A stretch of DNA of 64,000 nt from NCBI RefSeq assembly GCF_002291425.1, contig NZ_CP014136.1, positions 1,488,001 to 1,552,000 of the forward strand, read 5' to 3'. Position 1 is the first letter of the stretch; each line of letters starts with the position of its first letter. Below the pieces are notes generated by a model. It worked only from the letters and a program-made list of their open reading frames with translations. It searched no databases and was not told the DNA's origin. Of the stretch, positions 8,473-15,727 are shown in pieces. A program made the translations under genes and the position numbers. The stretch comes from Gibbsiella quercinecans (GTDB taxonomy: Bacteria; Pseudomonadota; Gammaproteobacteria; Enterobacterales; Enterobacteriaceae).

Positions 8473-9479
8473 GAGCTTGCTCCTGCGCGTGTCGGGCGGT
8501 TAAGCAGCTTTTCGCAGACGATCGCGAAAATCAGCAATACCCCCTGGAAAAAGCCGATGTAGAAGGATGAAACGCCCATCGCGAACAGCATCTTTTGCAT
8601 CAGCAGCAGTACCGCCGCCCCCACCATCGAACCGAAAGCGCCGCCACGCCCGCCGCTTAGGCTGGTGCCGCCCAGCGCCACTGAGGCAAACGACAGCAGC
8701 AAAAAAGGCAGCCCGGAGTTGGGATCGCCAGTGGCCGTTTGCGCGCTGAGCATAAACCCGGCGGCGCCGTAAAAGCAGCCCGCCAGGATGAAAGCCTTAC
8801 AGCGCGCCCACTTCACGCCGATGCCGGACAGCCCGGCGGCGGTGTCATCCGCACCGATGGCATACAGCGCAATGCCGGTATCGGTGCGCTTGATCGCCAA
8901 CCACACCAGCGCAAATACCGCCAGCACCAGCGCCGATACCGGAATGGTCTGCCATAGCGTATCCGTCAACGTATCACTGACGAACTCGGCAACCGAACCG
9001 CCGGGCACCGGCATCAGGATCAGGGCGATCCCCTGGCCGATAATCATGGTGCCGAGCGTCGCGGCGATGCTCTGGATGCCGCGGTAAGCCACCAGGTAGC
9101 CGTTCACCAGGCCAAACAGCGCGCCGACGCCCATGCAAAGCAGCAGCGTAATCAGCGCGCCGCCCGGCCCTTCAAACGGCACCAGCGCGGTCAGTACGTT
9201 GGCGATGGAGATCACCCCGGCCAGCGACAGATCGAACCCGCGCGTCAGCACCACCAGCGTTTGCCCGGCCGCCGCCAGCGCCAACGGCGCGGCGTTGTTG
9301 ATCAGGTTGGCGATGGCGTAGGCGCTGAAGGCGCTGGGTTCCGACCAGCCGTACAGCACATACATGATCAGATAGACCACCACCGCCAGCGCGGCCCCGC
9401 GCAGCGGCGGGATTTTGCCTTTTTTGGGCCGTAAGGAGCCCGGGGCCTTGTGGTGAAGGCCCTGTGATACGTCACTCAT
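8469..9479 (-). CDS. Ribose-type ABC permease, subunit 1
   Basis: 336 residues, BPD_transp_2 family. VLTRGFDLSLAGVISIANVLTALV carries the G-x-DLS motif, and RTDTGIALYAIGADDTAAGLSGI is the cytoplasmic loop that contacts the ATPase. It starts 49 bases after the nitrile hydratase accessory gene and overlaps the next permease by four bases, so the importer appears to be part of the nitrile hydratase transcript. Segment 8782-8894 is present again in the scar at 4372-4484. Confidence 0.9.
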   Translation of the reverse strand: MSDVSQGLHHKAPGSLRPKKGKIPPLRGAALAVVVYLIMYVLYGWSEPSAFSAYAIANLINNAAPLALAAAGQTLVVLTRGFDLSLAGVISIANVLTALVPFEGPGGALITLLLCMGVGALFGLVNGYLVAYRGIQSIAATLGTMIIGQGIALILMPVPGGSVAEFVSDTLTDTLWQTIPVSALVLAVFALVWLAIKRTDTGIALYAIGADDTAAGLSGIGVKWARCKAFILAGCFYGAAGFMLSAQTATGDPNSGLPFLLLSFASVALGGTSLSGGRGGAFGSMVGAAVLLLMQKMLFAMGVSSFYIGFFQGVLLIFAIVCEKLLNRPTRAGASS

Positions 9480-9528
9480 GGTCGAGCGTCCTGTTTAGCT
9501 GATTGCGGAATGAAAAGGCGGTTCCCGC

Positions 9529-10008
9529 TTAACGTAGCCCCGGCACCACGGTGATCGGTTTGGGCGCCAGGCGCCCGTGGCCGTCATGGTGGTGATGGTG
9601 ATGCGCGTGATGATCCTGCGCCACCCGATCGAGCGTGGTGCAGGGATCGGCAATATGCGCCACGCGATGCAGGGAAACCGGCTGGCCATGCGGCGTGTGC
9701 AGATAGGCCAGGTGCCACAGCGCCTGCCGCGCGATCACATCCTCGCCGCTTAGCAGCGCCTTTTCCTGCAACAAGGTTTCCAGCGCGCTCAGCCACTGGC
9801 GATAGTAGGCTTCGCCGGTGGTTTCATCCTCACGCTGCGGCTGCTGGCGGATAGTGTCGGCAAACGTCTGCACCCATTCGCTCCAGCGATACAGGCCATT
9901 GCGCGACAGTTGCAGCGCCGTGGCGAAGGCTTCGGCCTGCCAGGGTTCGCCGAAAGCGATTTCCGGCTCATCCGCGTGGCCTGTGGTCTGTAAGGTCATG
10001 CTGATCAT
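9529..10008 (-). CDS. Nitrile hydratase accessory protein with His-rich metal-binding tail
   Basis: 159 residues. The body resembles the N-terminal half of the nitrile hydratase beta subunit (FGEPWQAEAFATALQLS, WSEWVQTFAD), the hallmark of the P14K-type activator family that helps load cobalt into the alpha subunit. Near the C-terminus lies HHAHHHHHHDGHG, an extreme histidine cluster fit for Co2+ or Ni2+ binding. I chose the ATG at 10008 because GGGGGAG lies six bases upstream; an internal ATG at 9999 lacks this. It follows the beta C-half gene by three bases. A metallochaperone role is known for relatives and inferred here. Confidence 0.88.
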   Translation of the reverse strand: MISMTLQTTGHADEPEIAFGEPWQAEAFATALQLSRNGLYRWSEWVQTFADTIRQQPQREDETTGEAYYRQWLSALETLLQEKALLSGEDVIARQALWHLAYLHTPHGQPVSLHRVAHIADPCTTLDRVAQDHHAHHHHHHDGHGRLAPKPITVVPGLR

Positions 10009-10011
10009 CGC

Positions 10012-10383
10012 TTACTCCCCCTTGGCGCCGTTGGGCGGCTCAATGTAGTCATCCCACAGATCGAGGTAGACCGCGTCTTTGCTCTGCGTTTCTTCGCCCC
10101 ACAGCGCCTGCGCTTCAAAACGCACGCTGTAAACATGCTGCGGGTTTTCGCCCTTGCCGTGGGCGTAGGTGTCCGGGAACACAAAGGAGCCCTGGTGGCG
10201 CACCACTGTGCCGATCCGGCCGCGCACGTAGCGCGGCAAGCGGGTATGCCCCAGCGGGTTGATATTTTTGGCCTGCACTTTATCGCCGGCGGCAAAGCGC
10301 ACCGGGCGATCGGTGGGGCGCACGTAAACCGGGTTGGTTTTCACCGCGCCATAGACCTGATCTTTTTCTAAAATTTTCATCAT
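10012..10383 (-). CDS. Nitrile hydratase beta subunit, C-terminal half as a separate protein
   Basis: 123 residues. It matches the C-terminal domain of nitrile hydratase beta: RFAAGDKVQAKNINPLGHTRLPRYVRGRIGTV and HVYSVRFEAQALWG, the SH3-like barrel that packs on the alpha subunit. In most bacteria this is fused to the N-terminal half (about 218 residues in all). Here the start overlaps the stop of the N-half gene by four bases, and neither side shows a frameshift scar, so the split is a genuine gene arrangement as in thiocyanate hydrolase or toyocamycin nitrile hydratase. A second in-frame ATG at 10380 is possible. Confidence 0.88.
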   Translation of the reverse strand: MMKILEKDQVYGAVKTNPVYVRPTDRPVRFAAGDKVQAKNINPLGHTRLPRYVRGRIGTVVRHQGSFVFPDTYAHGKGENPQHVYSVRFEAQALWGEETQSKDAVYLDLWDDYIEPPNGAKGE

Positions 10384-10694
10384 GCTTTCTCCTGCTGCGC
10401 CAGTTGCTGAACTTTCGCTTCCAACTCTTCGGCGGTGAACAGGCCGTTATCCAGCCCCAGGGTTTCCATCGCGTGATACCAGTGCACGTAATAAGGCGTG
10501 CTCAGGTACTCCGCCGGGTCCATCACCTCGATGGCATGACGGAATTCGTCAATCGGGCACAGGCCGCCGGCAAAATACAGCGCAATGGTTGAAAATACCT
10601 GTTTCTCCCATTCGGCTTTAAACACCGGTTCGCCGGGGTTGATCGCCACCGGGCCAAGGTTATGCATACCGCCGACATCATGAATTGAGTTCAT
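10380..10694 (-). CDS. Nitrile hydratase beta subunit, N-terminal half as a separate protein
   Basis: 104 residues beginning MNSIHDVGGMHNLGP, the unmistakable start of nitrile hydratase beta subunits (consensus M-x-G-x-HDVGG). The next part (FKAEWEKQVFSTIALYFA, IDEFRHAIEVMDPAEYLSTPYYVHW) is the helical N-terminal domain; the family's C-terminal domain is encoded by the next gene. It lies 13 bases after the alpha gene. The half-subunit should assemble with the C-half and alpha into the holoenzyme that hydrates nitriles to amides in the cytosol. Confidence 0.9.
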   Translation of the reverse strand: MNSIHDVGGMHNLGPVAINPGEPVFKAEWEKQVFSTIALYFAGGLCPIDEFRHAIEVMDPAEYLSTPYYVHWYHAMETLGLDNGLFTAEELEAKVQQLAQQEKA

Positions 10695-10707
10695 CGTTTT
10701 CTCCTGT

Positions 10708-11319
10708 TCAAGCTTTGGCTACCGGCGGCAGCACCGCAGTGCCAATCATCGAATCGCGCGTTACCAGCGCGGCCAGTTGGTCTTCGCTCAGGTTCTCGCT
10801 GCCAACCGGCCGCTGCGGCAACACCATGTAACGGATTTCGGCGTTGCTGTCCCAAACCCGCACTTCCACGCTGGCCGGCAGCTGCACGCCGAACTCTTCC
10901 AGCACCGCCCGGGGTTCGATCACCGCGCGTGAACGGTACTGCGGCGCCTTATACCAGGTGGGGGGCAGCCCGAGCGTCGGCCACGGGTAGCAGGAACACA
11001 GGGTACACACCACCATGTTGTGGACATCCGCGGTGTTTTCCGCCACGAACATGTGGGCGCCTTCGAGGCCGGTAAAACCAAGCTCGGCGATGGCCGCCGT
11101 GGCATCATCCAGCAGGCGTGCCTTATAGGCCGGATCGCTCCAGGCTTTGGCGACCACCCTGGCGCCGTTCTTCGGCCCAAAGCGGTGCTCAAAAATATCG
11201 ATAATTTCATCCACCGCTTCCGCTTTCAGATAGCCCTTCTCAATCAATAAAGACTGGATGGCTTTAATCCGTAAGGTCGGAATATTCGGTGGTGTGGTTG
11301 GCTCCAGAATATCGCTCAT
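10708..11319 (-). CDS. nthA: Nitrile hydratase alpha subunit, cobalt type
   Basis: 203 residues. The metal centre motif [10 protein letters not shown] has its Cys ligands at 105, 108 and 110. The Thr after the first Cys marks the cobalt type; iron enzymes have Ser. In the family the second and third Cys are oxidised to sulfinic and sulfenic acids. The downstream [19 protein letters not shown] stretch is standard for alpha. The enzyme converts nitriles to amides. The gene is first after a leader with a terminator-like attenuator (11380-11426) and begins with GAGGAAA before the ATG. Thiocyanate hydrolase gamma has the same metal motif, so that activity is a less likely alternative. Confidence 0.92.
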   Translation of the reverse strand: MSDILEPTTPPNIPTLRIKAIQSLLIEKGYLKAEAVDEIIDIFEHRFGPKNGARVVAKAWSDPAYKARLLDDATAAIAELGFTGLEGAHMFVAENTADVHNMVVCTLCSCYPWPTLGLPPTWYKAPQYRSRAVIEPRAVLEEFGVQLPASVEVRVWDSNAEIRYMVLPQRPVGSENLSEDQLAALVTRDSMIGTAVLPPVAKA

Positions 11320-11379
11320 GGTCTTTCCTCTTTTTTTACTTAATGCCGGATAACGTGCCTGGTGTTGCGGATACCGCGC

Positions 11380-11426
11380 AAAAAAAAAGCCCCGTCAACT
11401 CTTACGAGTTGCGGGGCATCTTTGCC
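11380..11426 (-). promoter_or_regulatory. Leader attenuator with ANTAR-type hexaloop before nitrile hydratase
   Basis: Read on the minus strand, a GC-rich hairpin (arms GCCCCG..AACTC and GAGTT..CGGGGC, at 11389-11417) is followed by nine T residues: an intrinsic terminator about 60 bases before the alpha start. Its 5' arm is shared with a smaller hairpin GGC-AAAGAT-GCC (11415-11426), whose hexaloop has A at position 1 and G at position 4, as in RNA targets of ANTAR antiterminators. Formation of one excludes the other. I found no clear first hexaloop hairpin further 5'. The AmiR-like protein encoded just upstream is the natural regulator. Confidence 0.75.
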
Positions 11427-11715
11427 GGTGTCCTGTTTATACTACTGCATTACAATCAATGCACAATCAAACGGTAATTTACGGGACGACAAAATGAAAA
11501 GCTTAACTGGTAAACAGTATGTTGCAAAAGTGATGCCATTCTCCCGGTTTATTTTATTTATATCCTAACCCGTTAAATTATCGGTTAATTTTATTTTTCT
11601 CCACTGAACAGCGTTGATTAACGCTGCATGCAGACGACCTGTTTAAGTGCATTCTTTTCCCCATCGTGGTGCGGCAAGCCTTGCTAATAAACTTGGGGTA
11701 CACCCTAGGTTAATA

Positions 11716-11840
11716 ATACCCAAAATAATTCGAGTTGCAGGAAGGCGGCAACGCAGTGAATCCCCAGGAGCTTACTCCAGTAAGTGACTGGGGTGAGCGA
11801 GGAAAGCCAACACACCTGCAACTTGAAGTATGAAGGGTAT
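11716..11840. repeat. ERIC repeat (full length)
   Basis: A 125-base imperfect palindrome bounded by ATACCC and GGGTAT. It contains both conserved ERIC cores: GTGAATCCCCAGGAGCTTAC and AAGTGACTGGGGTGAGCG. ERIC elements are non-coding repeats of Enterobacterales. This copy ends one base before the AmiR-like stop codon, so it becomes part of the 3' end of that message. The bases from here to the attenuator (11427-11715) hold no gene and are the likely promoter region of the nitrile hydratase operon. Confidence 0.93.
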
Positions 11841-11841
11841 A

Positions 11842-12447
11842 TTATCCGCAGCGTGACTTAAGCGTTGATAACCACTCCTGCTTACGCGCCAAAAAAATAA
11901 TACTGAATTCCTCTACCGTCTGCTGTTGCTCGGTCGCCAAGCGCCGCAGTAATTCATAAGACTGCTGCTCGCTGCATTTCAATTCCTGAATTAAGGACAG
12001 CTGCGCCGACAATAAAAAACGCCGTGAACGAATACGCAGCTCCTGTTGTTGCAGCGTATCTTTGTGCGCGCGCTGGCGCTCAAAATGGTGCCGCGCCAGA
12101 ATAATCGTCGATAAAATACCGTCGGTTTTTACCGGTTTGCGCAGGCAGCCGTCCACCTCCTGATCGATCACCCACGCCAGCCGGGAGGGCGTTTCCAGGC
12201 CCATCAGGGCGATTTTCGGCAGCTCGGGCCAACTGCCCTGGCCGATTTGCCGAATAAGCTGGCTATTGTCCGAATCAAAAATCACGCCGTCGTAGGGCTC
12301 GCTGAACACATCATGATGAAAATCGCCAAAGCTGTTTCCCTGAATGCCAAGCCGCTGAAACTGCAGCAGCAAGTGCTTTTCGTCACGAGGCGAGCAGCCG
12401 AACAGCGCAATTTTCAAACCACGCACTATCAGTCGTTTTTTCTGCAC
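11842..12447 (-). CDS. amiR: AmiR-like antiterminator (ANTAR domain)
   Basis: 201 residues. The first 120 form a pseudo-receiver (LKIALFGCSPRDEKHLLLQF, then YDGVIFDSDN and GCLRKPVK), followed by a coiled segment and a C-terminal three-helix ANTAR domain (SEQQSYELLRRLATEQQQTVEEFSIIFLARK). This is the AmiR layout: the protein binds hexaloop RNA in the leader and prevents termination. It is read from a GTG with GAGGTG upstream; the neighbouring ATG is out of frame. It starts 20 bases after the AmiC-like gene, its presumed inhibitor. Its targets are probably the leaders at 11380-11426 and 15369-15415. Confidence 0.85.
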   Translation of the reverse strand: MQKKRLIVRGLKIALFGCSPRDEKHLLLQFQRLGIQGNSFGDFHHDVFSEPYDGVIFDSDNSQLIRQIGQGSWPELPKIALMGLETPSRLAWVIDQEVDGCLRKPVKTDGILSTIILARHHFERQRAHKDTLQQQELRIRSRRFLLSAQLSLIQELKCSEQQSYELLRRLATEQQQTVEEFSIIFLARKQEWLSTLKSRCG

Positions 12448-12467
12448 ATTGCACCTCGCACCGTGTT

Positions 12468-13631
12468 CTATAGCGAAAAATCAGACCAGGTTAACCACGG
12501 ATCCGCTTTTACCGGTTCCGGCGATTGCCACAGAATCTCGAAGCTGCCGTCTTTGCGCAGCCGGGCCAAACGCGGCGTCAGGCTGGCATGGTTATTTTCC
12601 CGATTGATACGGGTGGTGCCATTTGGCGCCGCCAGGCTTTCGCCGTATGCCGCCTCGCGCACCAGCGAAATGTCGTCGCTGCCGCAGCGGTTGATCGACC
12701 GGGCCAAAAAATGCCCGCACATCCAGGCCGCTTCCGCATCCACCGTCGGGGTTGCGCTGTCGCCAAAGCGGCGCCGATAACGCTGAATAAACTGGCGGTT
12801 CTGTTCGTTGTCGATGCTTTGAAAATAGACCGCGGAAACCAGATAGCCTTCCAGCGCATCGGCCCCCACCATCGCCACTTCCGATTCGCACAACGTCAGG
12901 CTAAGCCGCGCAACATTCGTTGAGCGCAGAAATTCATGATCTTGCGCCATGCTTTTCCACACGCGGTAAAAGCGATAGGCCGAAATCCCCACCAGCGTAA
13001 CCAGGATCACCGGCGGGCGCCGGCGGATAATATCCAGGATCACCGATTCAACATCGGTATCGCCCAACGGCAGGAACTGGCTGCGGATCAGGGTGCCGCC
13101 CTGGCAGTCCAGCGCATCGCGCGTGATGCGGTCGATCTCTTCCGACCAGATATAGTGCGAACCGACGTGATAAATTTCCCCCGGATAGTGGTTCATCACA
13201 TAGCTCAGCATCGGCAAGACATGCTGGTTGGGCACCGCGCCCAGATACATCACGTTGCTGCTGCTTTCAAAGCCTTCATAACGGGCGCTGTGCCACAAAA
13301 GCGCATTGGCGCCCTCCACCAGCGGCAAAATGATCTTGCGCGACGCCGAGGTATAGCAGCCGACAATGTGCTTTACCCCATGCCGGTGCAGCAGATCGCG
13401 GCAGTAACGGTAGTAGTTGTCCAGATCGCAGGCCGGATCGTAAATCACCGGCGCCAGGGTGAAATTCAGCCGGTTATCGGCGTTAACCTCTTCAATCGCC
13501 AACATAATGCCGTTGAGCATTTCCCGGCCAATGCCGCCATATTGGCCCGATACGGAATAGAGCACGCCGACCGGGATGGTGGTTTTATGCTGATGATCGC
13601 GTGTCAAAGGGTAGCTGTCTGTCGAAAACAT
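12468..13631 (-). CDS. amiC: AmiC-like amide-binding negative regulator
   Basis: About 387 residues. It has the type I periplasmic binding fold but no signal peptide, as expected of cytosolic AmiC. Recognisable parts are IPVGVLYSVSGQYGGIGREMLNGIMLAIEEVN, HIVGCYTSASRKIILPLVE, LWHSARYEGFESS and HVGSHYIWSEE, corresponding to the ligand-contact regions of AmiC/FmdD/UrtA. In Pseudomonas AmiC holds AmiR inactive until an aliphatic amide binds. I chose the ATG at 13631 with GGGAGA upstream. It lies between the nitrilase gene (11 bases away) and the AmiR-like gene, so sensor and antiterminator are co-expressed. Confidence 0.85.
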   Translation of the reverse strand: MFSTDSYPLTRDHQHKTTIPVGVLYSVSGQYGGIGREMLNGIMLAIEEVNADNRLNFTLAPVIYDPACDLDNYYRYCRDLLHRHGVKHIVGCYTSASRKIILPLVEGANALLWHSARYEGFESSSNVMYLGAVPNQHVLPMLSYVMNHYPGEIYHVGSHYIWSEEIDRITRDALDCQGGTLIRSQFLPLGDTDVESVILDIIRRRPPVILVTLVGISAYRFYRVWKSMAQDHEFLRSTNVARLSLTLCESEVAMVGADALEGYLVSAVYFQSIDNEQNRQFIQRYRRRFGDSATPTVDAEAAWMCGHFLARSINRCGSDDISLVREAAYGESLAAPNGTTRINRENNHASLTPRLARLRKDGSFEILWQSPEPVKADPWLTWSDFSL

Positions 13632-13642
13632 AGTTCTCCCGT

Positions 13643-15349
13643 TTACTCGCATTCGCTGCCAATCGGATTGATCAACGGCTGGTAATAGTGCGGCTGGCGC
13701 ATGGCGACCAGATCTTTACGCCGCACCACATTGGTGGGGTAACCGGAATCCAGGTTGCTGGTATCAATATCCAGCACCGCCAAGCCCTGTTCGGTGGTGA
13801 TCAGCGCTTCACTGCGCGGCCAGACAAAGGTATCTGGCCCAAACAGGCCGCTCAGCCCAGACAAATTGGCATTGGCGTAGCCAAGATAAACGTTGTTTTC
13901 GCCGGCCCGCACCCGCGGCAGCAGCCAGTGATAGCGCGTCGCACCGGTGGCGATCGGGTAATCATGGGGCACGGCGGTGCCTGGGTGCGCCATCGGGCCA
14001 GGCAGATCCAACGCCGCCGGGCAGGCGATGATGTCGCAGCCGCGCATGGCCAAAATGCGCCCCGCCTCCGGGAAGTGGATATCATGGCCGATCAACAAAC
14101 CTACGCGGCCACAGGGAATATCAAAGGTTTTCCACTCATCACCCGGCGTGGCCCAGGTTTTATCCCCGGCGGTCAGGTGGATTTTGCGGTATACCCCCGC
14201 CAGGCCATCCGGGCCAATCAGCAGGGCGGCATTGTAACGGCGATCATCCTCGCCCTGCTCCGCCGTGCCGGCCACCAGATACAGGCGCAGGCGCGCGGCC
14301 AGCGCCATCAAGCTGGCGATCGCCGGGTGTTGCAGGCCGATCGGCGCGTCGGCGCCGGCCAGGCACAGCTCCGGCAGCGTGAGCAATTCCGCGCCCTGCG
14401 CGCTGGCCTGTTCGGCCAGCCGTTCAATCCGGTTGAGGTTGGCCGCCAGATCGGCGCCCGGCTGGAACTGGCCGACGGCGATACGCGAACGCTTGCCGGC
14501 CGGCAACGATTTGGTCGCGTACAGGCCGAAGAAATCCAGCGGGTTCCACATAAACGTATGCGTCATCAGCTCTTTGTACAATTCCGGCCGGCGCTGCGGC
14601 AAAAAGCTCTGGCGCTGGCCGGCCGGGCGCAGTTCGCCATACACGATCCCATCGCCGGTATCGCGCCAGGCCTGCACCTGGCCGTCAGGTTCAATGATGC
14701 AACTGCCGCCGCTGAACTGCACGCCGCGTTCCAGCCCCCAGCGGTTGCTTTCAATCAGATAGCAGCCGTTTTCATAGGCGCGGTTGATCCAATAAGGCGC
14801 CGGGGTACGCTCCGCCAGCCAGTTGCTGACGTGGCATATCACGTCTGCCTGCTGCAACCCGGCCAGACGCGCGGTTTCAATAAAATGAATGTCCATGCAG
14901 ATCAACAGCGCGATATTGCCGATCGGGGTGGGGAAAACCTGGTGCCCCAGATCGCCGTTGGCCGCCCATTTGGGTTCAGAGATGTACGGATGAGTTTTGC
15001 GGTGTTTGCCGATCACGCCGTCCGGGCCGATCAACACCGCGCAATTGTAATACAGCCCGCTATATTCATCGACTTCAGGCAACCCGAGCACCAGGTAACA
15101 CTGGTGGCGCGCCGCAATCTTGCCGAAGCGTTCGGTGGTAGGGCCGGGCACCGGCTCCACATAGGGCGCCACTTCATCGCGGTCCAGCCAACAATATCCG
15201 GTGGTGCCCATTTCCGGCATCACGATCAGCCGTGCGCCCTGCGCCGCCGCCTCTTCGGTGAGTGCCAGCAACTGGAGAATATTTTCTTCTTTACGGAACT
15301 GGGTCGGTTCAAATTGTATTGCCGCAACGGAAACTGGCTGCTTAATCAT
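13643..15349 (-). CDS. Tandem nitrilase-superfamily hydrolase with one inactive domain
   Basis: 568 residues made of two complete CN-hydrolase domains. Numbered from the ATG at 15349, domain 1 (about 1-265) has the full Glu-Lys-Cys triad: E46 in MPEMG, K118 in HRKTH, C151 in LLICMDIHF. Domain 2 (about 285-560) keeps E327 (LPELC) and K389 (YRKIH), but the nucleophile is Gly421 (LLIGHDIHFPE), so it should be catalytically dead. Superfamily members hydrolyse nitriles, amides or carbamoyl groups; an amidase acting on nitrile hydratase product fits the setting. ATG 15349 is preferred over GTG 15355 because AAGGAG is nine bases upstream. It is the first gene after the attenuator at 15369-15415. Confidence 0.87.
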   Translation of the reverse strand: MIKQPVSVAAIQFEPTQFRKEENILQLLALTEEAAAQGARLIVMPEMGTTGYCWLDRDEVAPYVEPVPGPTTERFGKIAARHQCYLVLGLPEVDEYSGLYYNCAVLIGPDGVIGKHRKTHPYISEPKWAANGDLGHQVFPTPIGNIALLICMDIHFIETARLAGLQQADVICHVSNWLAERTPAPYWINRAYENGCYLIESNRWGLERGVQFSGGSCIIEPDGQVQAWRDTGDGIVYGELRPAGQRQSFLPQRRPELYKELMTHTFMWNPLDFFGLYATKSLPAGKRSRIAVGQFQPGADLAANLNRIERLAEQASAQGAELLTLPELCLAGADAPIGLQHPAIASLMALAARLRLYLVAGTAEQGEDDRRYNAALLIGPDGLAGVYRKIHLTAGDKTWATPGDEWKTFDIPCGRVGLLIGHDIHFPEAGRILAMRGCDIIACPAALDLPGPMAHPGTAVPHDYPIATGATRYHWLLPRVRAGENNVYLGYANANLSGLSGLFGPDTFVWPRSEALITTEQGLAVLDIDTSNLDSGYPTNVVRRKDLVAMRQPHYYQPLINPIGSECE

Positions 15350-15368
15350 GCTCACGCGCTCCTTGGGT

Positions 15369-15415
15369 AAAAAAAAAGCCCCATCAACTGCGAGAGTTGA
15401 CGGGGCATCTTTGCC
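15369..15415 (-). promoter_or_regulatory. Leader attenuator with ANTAR-type hexaloop before the nitrilase gene
   Basis: On the minus strand a 12-pair hairpin (15378-15406) is followed by a run of T: an intrinsic terminator 20 bases before the nitrilase start. As at 11380-11426, its 5' arm overlaps GGC-AAAGAT-GCC (15404-15415), and the whole stretch is nearly the same in the two leaders. The rest of the 15416-15669 gap holds no gene; it should include the promoter of this operon, which I could not pinpoint. Confidence 0.75.
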
Positions 15416-15669
15416 GGATCATCTGTGGCGCCACCTTGTTCTGGCCGCCGGGGCAACAGAGATTTCAGGTGATATACGAACTACTGAACGGATTAAAGCA
15501 ATTTATGTACCAGCTTGTTTTTATATTGTTAACTCATTGGATATAAAATGATTAATAATTGCTCGCAGGTTGTTACCCGGCTCGCCCAGGCACCTTGCCG
15601 CGGCCGGCGCGCACCATAACGGACGGGCCTGCACCGTTATTGTGCGCAAATGGCGCTGCCGCAAAACAA

Positions 15670-15700
15670 AACCCCGCCGGCGTTAGCCGCTGGCGGGGTT
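15670..15700 (-). terminator. Intrinsic terminator of the upstream ABC ATPase gene
   Basis: On the minus strand, 28 bases after the ATPase stop, ACCCCGCC pairs with GGCGGGGT around a short loop that includes a second GC pair block, followed by TTTTGTTTTG. It separates the polyamine-type transporter transcript from the nitrilase operon. Confidence 0.8.
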
Positions 15701-15727
15701 CGATTCGATGCACAGCGTCAGGCGCGG

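Noticed and set aside
9560-9640. His-rich tail as a vector tag
   Set aside because: The cluster is interrupted by Ala, Asp and Gly, lies before the C-terminus and is in a family known for His-rich tails; no vector sequence is near.
13688-15370. 560-codon open frame on the plus strand
   Set aside because: It is the antisense of the tandem nitrilase gene in GC-rich DNA; composition is Arg/Ala/Gln-rich without any domain, and the minus strand has clear catalytic motifs.
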